A stretch of 64,000 bases of DNA. Origin: Scleroderma bovista (lineage: Eukaryota > Basidiomycota > Agaricomycetes > Boletales > Sclerodermataceae). Position 1 is the first letter of the stretch. Every line of letters begins with the position of its first letter. A program made the position numbers and the translations under genes. The notes under the pieces are model-generated. The model was not told the DNA's origin, ran no database searches, and saw only the letters and a list, made by a program, of their open reading frames with translations. The stretch is taken from contig JAYMGJ010000259.1 of the NCBI GenBank assembly GCA_037178675.1, positions 62,001 to 126,000 of the forward strand, written 5' to 3'. Shown here in pieces: positions 22,600 through 33,241 of this stretch.

Positions 22600-22801
22600 A
22601 GTTCAAAATACAGATCAATTCGAGACAACAGTCAGACTAGTATACATACAGACGCATACAACCATTGTCCAAAAACTTCATAGCGATGACAACAAGTAAC
22701 TGTGACAACAAGACGATGTTGGAGTGTGTATATGTGCCGGGGGACGAACAATTGATACGAGGGGGACGTGATGAGCAGCGATGATGGATGGAAGGTGATG
22801 C

Positions 22802-24456
22802 CTAAGAGTTCATCTCCGAGTCTTCAGCACCTGTGGATTTCAATTTTGCCAACTCGATCTGCAGCTGCAGCAGCTGAACCTGCTTAGATACAGCATTTTC
22901 TTCCACTTGTCTCAGTTCAATGTCAAGCTTCTTCAGATCAACTTGATGCCGAAACTCAGTCTCGGCATTGGCATATTTTGATGCCTGTTCCTCCCGCTGC
23001 ACGGCAAGTTCCTTGTCCCTGACGGCAAAATTGTACTTTGCAAGCGTATGACAAGTTCAGTTATAGTCAGCATCACCAACTTGCAAAGTCCCCTCCTCCA
23101 GCTCATTGAGTCTATGCTCGTATTTACTGCCACTGGCAGATGAGGACCCCACTCGCCTTGTTGCTGAGCTGCTTGGAGCTTTGCTGGTGGAGGCCATGGA
23201 AGGTGAACTAGTAGACGAATGGGCAGAGCTGGGGGGAGGATATGGTGTATGCCTGAACGCAGAGCGTCCATCCCATGATGGAGTCTTTGGCCTCGGGGTA
23301 AGTGGCTTCTTGCCTGAGGTGGGCATTGCGGAGGGGGGAGGCTTTTTTCAATGACACACAATTAGAATTATTCAGAGTATGATGATAATAATAATACTCA
23401 CTGCTGGAATTGGCCCAAGCGGTCCAGAGTCATCCATCTCATCTGCACCTCCTCCAAAATCCATCTCCTCTGCATCCATACACTCATCTCCCTGATCCAG
23501 GGCTGCAATTTGGTCATCAATCTCCCTCATTGCCTCATCTTCATCCAACTGCCTTTCTCCAGTATCATCGCCTGGAAATGTGCCATCTCCAGCTAGTCCA
23601 TCATAGGTAGGGTTGGAGTCATTGTCTTTGGGGGGATCCACATCCGCATCTGCCCCTGTTCTGTTCTGTATTGCATCTAGGAGGCTTTCAGCATTGTTTG
23701 CATTAAGGTCAGAGGATACAAGATCAGGATCGAAAGATGGGATTCCCCGCCATATTGTGTCGAGATCGTCATAGAAAGGATATTTTGTATGGATCTCAGC
23801 TTGCAGAAGGCAATATTAGTGATGGAATTGCATCATAGATTAAACACACCTAAGAGATTCGGATGAGCAGTCCCCAGGACTACACCCTGTCCAGTGCTCG
23901 TTAAGCGCGTACGCTGATTGTGATATAACCTTTTTAACCTGGGGGGGAAACGGTCAATCAGTAGAGGGTACTAACATACAAATGATATGGACTCAACTTA
24001 CGTTGATAACCGATTGCTCAACGAAGTACTAAATCTCCCTGGGTCCGAGGTATATGCTGATCCATAATTGGGATCCTTCTCGAACAAGTGTCTTGCGATG
24101 ACAGCTTGGACTTCTTTTTTGTTTTTCCCAGAAGCCCTATCACCAGATACTGGGGTGTGGGTGGAAGCGTGATCATGGAAGAGGATGTGTCGATCAGCAG
24201 GATGAGTGAGGAGCCACTGGATAAGACTAGTCATGAGGGTTGGATTGTTGTCCCAGTTGACATTTCCAGTGCTGCTTGATTGGGAATCCTCGGTGGGGGG
24301 TTCAACGTGCTGTTGGGGAGGCTGAGATTGAGTAGGCTGGGGAACAGCGAGGGCCCTTCCCCTCCCATGACCTCTTGCAGAACCTCTTGCCCGAGGTTTG
24401 ACAGGCTGACCTCCTGGGTTTTTGTGAGCCTTTGAGCTGGTGTTGCTGCTAGCCAT
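22802..24456 (-). CDS. Harbinger-associated Myb/SANT-like protein
   Basis: Start ATG at 24456. A basic Gly/Arg-rich region (RARGSARGHGRGRA) is followed by a trihelix/Myb-like domain: WDNNPTLMTSLIQWL, a GKNKKEVQAVIA helix, then after an intron (about 23998-23940) KRLYHNQRTRL. Next come a WRGIPSFDPD block, an acidic stretch, a Ser/Pro region and a C-terminal coiled coil (KELAVQREEQ onward, Leu/Ile heptads) ending at 22802. PIF/Harbinger elements carry a second gene of this kind that helps the transposase reach the nucleus and bind the ends. It faces the transposase gene tail to tail, 203 bp apart. At least four introns; a short intron near 23050 removes a stop. It appears intact. Confidence 0.82.
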
Positions 24457-24925
24457 GGTGAGAGTCTGTCCTGCATGCTCCTTGAGGCATGCAGAACAAC
24501 ATTGGGACAGTCGTAGTGGAGGCATGTATTTTTCAAACTCAGATGGCAGCCCAATGTGGCTGCATAGCCATTGCATAGTGCCAGCAGAGTGCCACTGAGC
24601 ACCACTAATATTGCAACACTTATTGCAACAATATGTGCAAACACAACACTGCAAAAAGGGCCAAACTTTCTATTTCTCATGCTCATCCAGAAAAGGGAAC
24701 ATTTTCCAAACTGGCAGGTTCTCATGATTTAACGAACTCCTTGCTTTGCAAGCAAGGGAATGCAATGCTGAGAGTGAGAATCTAAATTTCTATACTGTTA
24801 TGTACAAGTAAACAGAAGTGAGAACACATGGCCATAGGAAAGTAGCATTTTGAGTAATTATTTTGATACTATATAGCGAATTTATTAGCACCTCTATACT
24901 GTCTGGTGCTGAGGATGTCATGTGA
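24457..24925. other. Spacer between Harbinger partner gene and satellite arrays
   Basis: The first 270 bp are the upstream region of the Myb-like gene. I could not find a terminal inverted repeat for the Harbinger element here or left of 13355. Confidence 0.35.
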
Positions 24926-25016
24926 CCACATAATGTACCTAGATTGTACCATACAATATGGACAGCAGAGGTTGACAATTGGCCGTGTTACATGACCAGT
25001 GGAACATGGGCTGACC
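24926..25016 (+). repeat. Junction motif shared with 43081-43172
   Basis: CCACATAATG.ACCTA.ATTGTACCATAC and a following GGTTGACAAT.GGC stretch are found here and at 43081-43172, in both places at the left border of a satellite region. At 43081 the motif abuts the truncation point of a gene, so it looks like the terminus of a mobile satellite-bearing unit. Confidence 0.75.
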
Positions 25017-25019
25017 TCT

Positions 25020-25510
25020 AGAGGGTCATCCTGTTACATGGGTGGGCCCAGGTATGCCTGGTGTTACCATGTGGTATAGACAGGCCCATGGGGTACTATT
25101 GGTAGGAGTGTTTATCACTGGCAGGTCCAGGCTGGAATGGCAAATGGTCAGGTCTATATGGGACAGTATATGCCAGGTTGGCATGGACAGCATGGGACAG
25201 CATGGGTCAGTACATGCCAGGCCAGAATGGGTCAGTTCATGCCAGGCGGGCAAGGGACAGCATATGCCAGGTTGGAATGGGTCTGGAAGTGTTAGGTCTA
25301 AATGGGACAGCATATGCCAGGTTGGCACAGGTCAGTACATGTGGGGCTGGCATGGATCGGTTCATGCCAGGCCGGCAGGGGTCAGCATATGCCAGGTTGG
25401 CAGGGGTCAGTACATGTGGGGCCGGCATGGGACGGCACATGCCAGGTTGGAATGAGTCTGGATGTGCTAGGTCTAGATGGGACAGCATATGCCAGGTTGG
25501 AGTGGAAGGA
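25020..25510 (+). repeat. 25-bp minisatellite array
   Basis: Units of about 25 bp of the form TCAGCATATGCCAGGTTGGCA.GG alternate between GCATATGCCAGG and GTACATGTGGGG variants. Open frames in several phases are by-products. Confidence 0.88.
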
Positions 25511-25559
25511 CAAGACATAGGTTTCCCATATAGTATAACACATTGTAACATAGGCGGAC

Positions 25560-26930
25560 CAATGGGGTGTGGGCTCCATGGTGTTCCATACCCACACAGG
25601 TTGGCCCATTAGGATGAGTACCATACCCTATGGACCACCAACAATAGCCCAGATAGCAGTGTGCCATATGGTATGGGACACTGCACTATGGGCCGACCGG
25701 TGGGGTATGGAACACCATGGAATGGGCTTGTATGGTGTTCCATACCCCACCGGTCGGCCTATGGCATAGTGTCCCATGCCCTATCGGTTAGCCTGTAGCA
25801 CAGGATCCCATAGTATATGACACACCACTATGTAGGCTGGCCCGCATGGCATGGTGCACTCCGGTCTGGGCCGCCCTACTATGTAGGAACACTATGGAAT
25901 GGGCTTCCATGGTGTCCCATGCCATGTTGGTCAGCCCATACCACAGTGTCCAGTGCCCTATGGGGTAGCCCATGGGACAGGATCCCATAGTATATGGCAC
26001 ACCACCATGTAGGCTGACCAGTATGGCACAGCACGCTCTGGCCTGGGCTGCCCTACTATGTAGAAACACTATGGAATGGGCTTCCAGGGTGTTCCATGCT
26101 ATGTTGGTCAGCCCATACCACAGTGTCCCGTGCCCTATTGGTTAGCCTGTGGGACAGGATCCCATAGTATATGGCACACCACTCTGTAGGCTGGCATGGC
26201 ACGGCACACTCCGGTCTGGGCCACCCCACTATGTAGGAACACTATGGAATGGGCTTCCATGGTGTCCCATGCCATGTCAGTCAGCCCATACCACAGTGTC
26301 CCGTGCCCTATCGGTTAGCCCGTAGCACAGGATCCCATAGTGTATATGGCACACCACTATGTAGGCTGACCAGCATGGCATGGCACGCTCCAGCCTGGGC
26401 TGTCTGACTATGTAGGAACACTATGGAATGGGCTTCCAGGGTGTTCCATGCCATGTTGGTCAGCCCATACCACAGTGTCCCGTGCCCTATCGGGTAGCCC
26501 GTAACATAGGATCCCATAGTATATGGCACACCACCATGTAGGCTGACCAGCATGGCACGGCACACTCTGGTCTGGGCTGCCCGGCGATGTAGGAACACTA
26601 TGGAATGGGCTTCCAGGGTGTTCCATGCTATGCCGGTCAGCCCATGCCATAGTGTCCCGTGCCCTACTGGCAAGCTGGTGCCACGGGATTCCATACTATA
26701 CGGCACAAGACCATGTAGGCCGACTGGCATGGCATGGTTGACCCATGTGCTAGTGTGCCACACTAACTATCCAATAATGGCTATGGTGGGCAGTCTATAA
26801 GGTACAGTAGACAAAGGGTAGGCTGACCGGTATGGCCCAGGACACTCCGGGCTGGGCCACCTGGTCTACTGGAAACACTATAGATTGAGCTTCCATGGTG
26901 TTTTGTCTGATGCCGGTCGCCTATTTGTCT
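25560..26930. repeat. Tandem satellite with a monomer of about 177 bp
   Basis: The marker GTAGGAACACTATGGAATGGG recurs near 25886, 26060, 26238, 26414 and 26592, spaced 174-178 bp, with diverged partial copies on both sides (about 25690 and 26870). Each monomer also holds CACAGTGTCC.GTGCCCTA, GGATCCCATAGTATATGGCACACCA and CTGGGC.GCCC. Copies are about 85-95 percent alike by eye. It has no coding function. Confidence 0.9.
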
Positions 26931-27096
26931 TATTTTATCACACAATACGGATGCATCACTTCATGTCTGTCTAATAGTATGCAGTTGACTTCAAAGACAC
27001 AAACTAGTTAATTCAGTTTCACATCAATGTATTCCAGACCATAACAACTGTCATCCACTCCATTGTTGGAACCCCCAGCCAGTTATGAATGTTATC

Positions 27097-28337
27097 TCAC
27101 ATGTAATAGGCGAAACAACACCTATTACCATCAACCTTGTTAACTCCATGTCGAAGGAGGCGGCCTGAAAAGGCCACAATGGTCCCGGGGCTATATTCCA
27201 ATTGGACACCAAGAGTGGGAATATCTAAATAACAGTCCTGGTAATCCCCAACACTAACCAAAAGATCATACCAGTTCGCCCTGGAGTGTGGGTCCCGGTG
27301 AAATGGGGTTGCTCGGTTTGCAATGACCAACATGTTGGTGTAGACTGTGGCCCAGTCCTCAAGAGCATCATCCATGTCTTCATCATTCTCCACTGCCCAT
27401 GCACTGAGCTTCTCCATTCCATCCAGGCCAGCATTATACAATGCCGGGTGCATGATGGAAAGAGCAGCAGACAGGATGCCAGATGGGTAGGACATTTGTG
27501 ATGCCCAAGTTGAACTGGACTGTGTTTTAAGGGCTGCTGAGACAGAGGGGTGTCGTTCCGTGTCTACGTGCTGATGAGATAAGGGGATAATAATCACAGA
27601 CAACTCATGGAATGACCAAGTTGATGCATGGCAGGGGCAAACTCCAAACATCCAGCAAGAGACTCTGCTTTGAAATAGTCCGGCTTTGTCCGCCAGGTTC
27701 GTCCAACAATGCTTCTTGGTAAAAGGTCTGGAATCACATCAAGTGAATCCAACATATGTTTCTATCAACTTGGATAAATGCCATTCCATTACAACCGGAC
27801 AGAAAATTACCTGGACATTGTCGGCCAAGGCTCCTGGGAGGTACCACAAGGCAATTGTATTGCCCTCACCAAGTATAATAGTAGGTCTATCAATTACTGG
27901 GGGGCAGCCTTCATGTGGGGTAAGGGCAGTCAGTCGGGTGCCTGGCCAGAAAGCTTGCCTCCCAATCTACTGCCGCTCCAGTTTCCTTCTGGCCGAGATC
28001 ATCGGCAAGTCTCCTGAACTCAATTCCAGAGGGGACTGGAATGATATACCTTCACCTGGAATGTACAAGATGAAGGCAAAAACTCACTCTGATGCTGATA
28101 TGCTTGTGCCAGTATAGCAACCATTTGATGCATTGCAACGGTGTGATTGACTGGCATGTCAAGGGAAGGTACCGGCTGAGGTGAATCAGGGCCAGGAAAG
28201 ACCAAGAAGCAGAACTGTTGGCGCATGTATTCAGTGAATCTTCTGGAAAGCCGGTAGTTGGTGGGTATATCGGACTGAACATCCATTCCTTGGACTGGTC
28301 TGGTGGGTGCAGAATCGGACAAACAGGAATCAGACAT
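27097..28337 (-). CDS. TET/JBP-like 2OG-Fe(II) dioxygenase
   Basis: Read from ATG 28337, an N-terminal helical part (RLSRRFTEYMRQQF) is followed, after introns, by DRPTIILGEGNTIALWYLPG and then a C-terminal catalytic domain: HRDPHSRANWYDLL with the first His and Asp metal ligands, VSVGDY, LGVQLEYSPGTIVAFSG, RLLRHG with the distal His, and GNRCCFAYYM with the 2-oxoglutarate Arg. Family knowledge: these oxidise 5-methylcytosine in DNA (TET) or thymine (JBP), and basidiomycetes have lineage-specific expansions linked to KDZ transposons. The catalytic set is complete. Exon boundaries between 27650 and 28000 are uncertain. The KDZ transposase lies upstream on the same strand. Confidence 0.78.
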
Positions 28338-28546
28338 TCAAATGAAAATATACTTTGGTTATTGCACAGTGAATCTACATAAGATAGGAAGCCACATATT
28401 TTTACACAATGGATCATTTGTGCCTGGCATTGATTTCAAACTCCACAATGCCATTGACGGACAATGCCACCAGGCACACTGTGAGAATGTGGGTCTGGCT
28501 GATGTATATAAGCCTCACCAGCAGGGTCTGGTGGCAATTAATCACC

Positions 28547-29327
28547 ATGGCTACTGATATAACTCCATATCAAATCTCCCTAGCCTTGCAATACATCGGC
28601 ATGCGATTTCGGCGGTTTTCCCATGCCATCCAGCAATTGGCCAGACAGTCTATGCAACCGCCGGCAAATTGGTTTCAGCATGTGCAGCTGGAAGTGGTAT
28701 GTGGCTAATTTGTCTTGGAACCTTCCAGTTAAACAAGGTGTAGAGGGTGCTGGAATGCCTATTTGCATCCTCAAGTTCCCTGGGGTCTGTCATGCATGTT
28801 CCGCATGCCGCAAACATTATCCTTCATGCAGTAACCCCCAGAAATGTGTCAGAAGATGGATTATTGCAGCATATAAGGGACCTCAACATATTCCAGGTAA
28901 AATCAGCTGAAGCTCAAATTCGGACAACTGGTGTGATGCCAAACACCTGGTGGGTGGATGGCCAAAGCTTACCGGAAGGGTATGACTGCCGGTCAATTGG
29001 GGAGATGGTGCAAGAGGCCGAGCTTTTCTTCCCCACAGTTCAGGTAACACAATCAAATCTTTACTTCATTTTTGTTCACCAGATCCCAGGATGGCAGATG
29101 GCCTCCCACTGTTATTCAACATGGAGAAAATGCCACCTGAATCACTCCAGCAAATGATCCGCTAGTGTGATGTGACTTTGCAGGAGATAAGGTCCGACAT
29201 TGACAAATCTCATGTGGTGATGCAATTTTGTCAAGACTGGCTGGCACTGTTTGATGAGGTTCCCGAGATGAAGGAAGAGTTGATGGATGCATGGGTTGGA
29301 TCGGTGGCCTGGCCAAAAAAGCAATAA
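28547..29327 (+). CDS. Small uncharacterised gene between the TET/JBP-like and KDZ genes
   Basis: A TATATAA box about 40 bases upstream precedes ATG 28547 (MATDITPYQISL). Exons with GT-AG borders follow: a basic helical exon, an exon from about 28744 (VLECLFASSS, EDGLLQHI, WWVDGQSLPEG), and a last exon with FCQDWLALFDE and EMKEELMDAW ending at 29327. An in-frame TAG near 29161 in the last exon would truncate it unless spliced. No family is recognised. It is transcribed away from the dioxygenase and towards the 3' end of the KDZ gene. Confidence 0.45.
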
Positions 29328-29407
29328 CCTGGGATAGTGGCTGGTACATATATTTATTTCAATGTAACTTTGTATGGGAATATGGTGAAGCTGTGGTGCC
29401 ATTTCAT

Positions 29408-32400
29408 TCAGCAGAGTGAATGCAATCGCTCATACATTTGACACTGTCTGGCTGCATAACAAGCTAATCCAGCATTGCCTGCTGCTGCACCTGCTGATCT
29501 CCGGCTGGACCAAAATTCAACCTGTGCAGAGAAAAACCCCTGTGTCCAATCGGCCTCACAGGTGAGTAATTGGACCTCCTCTTGCCACCTGTCCCAGAGT
29601 GCCTTTGTTCTCAACCAATGAACACGGTAAACTAGATAAAGTAGTGAGTGTCAGAGGCATGGCAGCATTATAATAGAGCACAGACATTCGGACATCCAAT
29701 TATTCATTGCAGTATCCCAGGGTACATCCATGGTCCAGAACCATGCCAATGTATCATCCCGATGACCTCTTGCATTTGGGTCGGCAATTGCAGTACTCAC
29801 CCTCAAGTCTTTTTCACATAGCTCCTGGTACTGGCTTAAGATCTCCTGACTGGCTCCCAATACAATCATTTGTGTCCAGCACCTGTGATATATGGCGGCA
29901 TGCCGTTGCACAACAGCTTCCGTGCTCGCAACCCTGCCCCAGGCCCTGGTATTTTGACTGTAGTTTGAGGCATGTCTAACATCTGTCCGGAAGATGACAG
30001 CCTTGTCTGCAAGTGCCAGCCGGAGTTCATGCAATGCATCATTGGCCTGCCCCTGCTGGAGGTGCAGCTCCTGGTCCAATACCCCACCGACCCCGAACCT
30101 TTGAAAGTGGTCCTTGCCCACATAGGATGGCAGTGGTAGCACTACTAAGTCTGCATTTTCCACTGTTGGTGTCAAAAAAGGATCATTACCATCATACCCA
30201 TTGTCTGTATCCTCTGGAGTTTGACCGGCAAGCTGAAGAAGATCATCGGAGTTGTCCCCAAAGAATCTTGCTGTGCACTCCATGATCCCAGTAATCTGGG
30301 ACTGCAACCAGTCACAGTGGTGGACCATTGAAAGTCTTTGAGTTTCTGTCATGCCGGAACAGCTCTGGCGAGTGTCTATGGCAAGCACAATTTGTGCTTC
30401 TTCCATCTTCAATGCCTTTGCTATCCATGTGGCTGATCCACGTGGACAACAGTCCTCCCCCTGCTGGGCTATCAGGTTGATCTCAATAGATTTTGTTGTC
30501 GGTGCTTTGAACATTAAGGTCAACCAAATCCATAAGGTCTGTAGGTGCTCACCTTTCTCTAGTTGAACCTCAAAAATATCCATTGCCTTTGGATCCACAA
30601 TTCTATTGGCCAAAGCAACTGTCTCCTCATGTTCCCATTTCTGACGGACCTCTGGTGGAACCCCATTGTCCAATGCGGCAAAGGACTCTGCAACTAATTC
30701 CAATGACTGTCTGGCGGTTAGTAGCTTTTTCTTGAGAACCAAAGCTGTGGAAATGTAAGCCCCGTCCGGCATTTCACCATGGCATTGTCACCACTTACAC
30801 ATGCGGTCCATCTTCAAGAAATTGCTGTCATTCATTTGGAAATCTAGCAACTCCTGTCTATGGGGTGTTGCCATTCCCCGAGCAGAAGGGGAGACCATAT
30901 TAAGGGAGGACCACAAGGTTTCCATTATCTATCCATCCACATGGCCCGCTGCAGGAATAAAATTAGGAGCATACCGGGCAAAGCATTCCATCTGGTGACC
31001 ATGGACATGCCAGAGCCCAATGCCTGGCCTAATCTGTAGACCCTCTGGTAAAGAAATAAAATTGTTTGCTTGCAGCCACTGTGCCAGGTTTTTGCTGTAT
31101 TGACAATTGATATCATAAAATGTTATCACTTGCTGTTGTGGATCCATGGCATGCCAGACCGCATGCACCAAGGCATAATCCATGTTCACCTGTCTAAATG
31201 CCAGTAAGGTTTCGAGTAGATCTGATACCATATAACATACTGTTCCCCCTTTTGAAAGTCCACCATGGCATGGGGAATAAAACATCCATGTCTTGCACAT
31301 GCACATCCCCCAATGCCAGTTGCTGCCAACTGGTTTCTCTGTGCATTTGCCTGGTTCACTGCCCGGTGGTTGTTGCAATCGGACCGCTGGCCCGGCCATC
31401 AGCAGTGCACCACCCCACATTTCCAAACTTTCACATACCTCCACTGGATTTGGTGTGGTGATAAGATATTGCTTATACCTGTCCGATGTGACCATATAAC
31501 CCCTTCCATCCATCAGCCATAACTCTTGATCGGAATTCTTGGGTTTCATGTGTTTGGCCTTGAAATTACCATCCATCACAATAGTTCTTGTAAATATCCA
31601 ACTTCTGGAACTGTAAGCCGATGGATAATATATGAACCACAAAATGCCTTACTTGGTGAGATTGACCTCTTGATCAGATGGGATATTGACACCAGGTTGC
31701 GGGCATGCTGGGCAGAAAAGAACCAGCTCGCCTGGCCCTGGATCAGGGGAGCCTTCATGGAACCCTTGCCATTTCAACAGCTTCAAGACCCTCCATATCT
31801 GGGATACTCTAAGCAGTTCCCGATACCGGTCCTTCCAATTGGCTTATATGAGCTGAAGGGAATAGTGATACTGGCTCACAGGGACCAGATGAGGGAATGC
31901 ATTGGATGTGTTTCTCCGGAGCTTGTTGTAGTAATTCATTGCGGAGGTCCCACATTCCACATTGTCTCTGATAAAGTCATCTAGTACTTGAAAGGAGAAT
32001 GATGTCCTGGGCTGCCTGGTGGTGGCTGGAAAGAGATCGGCCTGGGCCAATTGAAGATGTGGGTCCTCACATCCTGGGCAGCTACAACACCTGACATCAC
32101 AGAAATGAACTCCGGATGTATGTACCACAGTCAGGCAACTTTGGTCTGATGGTGCACTCAGATGGGGGGGTCCCCCATGCTCCTCAAGATCTTCCCAATC
32201 TTCTTCAATGTCATTTGGCTGACCCCTGTCCATGTATCCACCTGTTGGACATGGTTCTCCACCATGCCCAAGATGCACCACCAAACCAGCCTTTGGTACC
32301 ATTAACCACCAACCATAACTAGAGAAAGGTATGACACACCAGCCTCAGGGATGATTCCTGGAAAAATGTTCCATTCCATTGCTCAATTTGGTGGAATGGT

Positions 32401-32911
32401 ATCAATCTATGTTGGGTCCTGCAGCAGGATGTACAAAACACTGGTCTGTGAGCACATTCAGTGCACCTGTAGGTCCCATCTCCTGCACACAAAATACAGA
32501 GCCTTGGTATGGGGGGGGCCTCTCTGTCAAGGAGCACAGTGAGATATTTCAGCTTATGGGGTAACCAATCCCGAAGATAACTGTTCTATAACACTATTGG
32601 GATGAAATGGCCTGCACAGTACCACATTAAAATCACACCTGATTTTTTGGCATTTGAAATCTTCTTGTAGATGGCTCATCATCCATATATGGATATCCAT
32701 CATCATCTGGAAAGAGACCGGATTCCTCCATGGATGCAGAGCCAGCCCTAGTAGGAGTGACATTATTTTTTGGGATCGCATATCGAGCTTTCTTTCTTGG
32801 GGTGACCTTCACCATCTTCTCTTTAGTTCCCCTAGTAGTTTGCACTGACTTCCAAGTCACAAGGGTCACAGGGGTTGAAGGGCCAACTGGTATTATTGTT
32901 GACTTGACCAT
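29408..32911 (-). CDS. KDZ-family transposase with N-terminal CxC2 zinc domain (one in-frame stop)
   Basis: From ATG 32911: a basic region (TPRKKARY), an acidic stretch, then the CxC2-type cysteine cluster (CxxC, CxxC, CxxC with H...H and W.G.FF; 32319-32537), the LTVVHTSGVHF segment, and the helical RYRELLRVSQIWR stretch with a CPACPQPG knuckle. The KDZ nuclease follows: first Asp in VMDGNFKAKHM, YMVTSDRY, an ALVHAVWHAM segment, second Asp in FYDINCQYSKN, GHQMECFARYAPNF, then GHVDG-stop-IMETLW where the family has GE, and a long C-terminal helical part with WIAKALKMEEAQ and QYQELCEKDL, ending near 29408. It would cut and move KDZ elements. An amber codon at 30931-30929 replaces the Glu codon of the DGE motif, so this copy is probably inactive. 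Several introns. Confidence 0.87.
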
Positions 32912-33241
32912 GACTGAGTGCTCAATACAATTGCAGCAGGATTTTTGCAGGCAATGGGTAGAAATTGTGATAGATAATCGTGATTGCATGTGGATCTGAG
33001 AACCGAAGAGCAATCAGGAACCTGCCATCACATTGCCATATATAGGAAGCAATCTGTAGATAGGCGAAAGATCTGGCCAAATATGGTTAGTTGACCAACC
33101 AACTGGGACCACATTTAACCAAAAGCAGTATGGCTGGAACTTTAAGTGATGATCGAGGGAATTCCAATCAACAAAGTAGCGAAGAGGCCATCGGTGCAAA
33201 GTTCTTCAATTCAAAATATACCCTACTCTACAACGTTCACC

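Noticed and set aside
13190..24930. Terminal inverted repeats of the Harbinger element
   Set aside because: Compared the flanks of both genes by eye but found no matching ends with a 3-bp TWA duplication; the element borders remain unknown.
27967..27969. Possible nonsense TAG in the TET/JBP-like gene
   Set aside because: An AG acceptor can be placed directly after it in the right phase, so it may lie in an intron; not claimed as inactivating.
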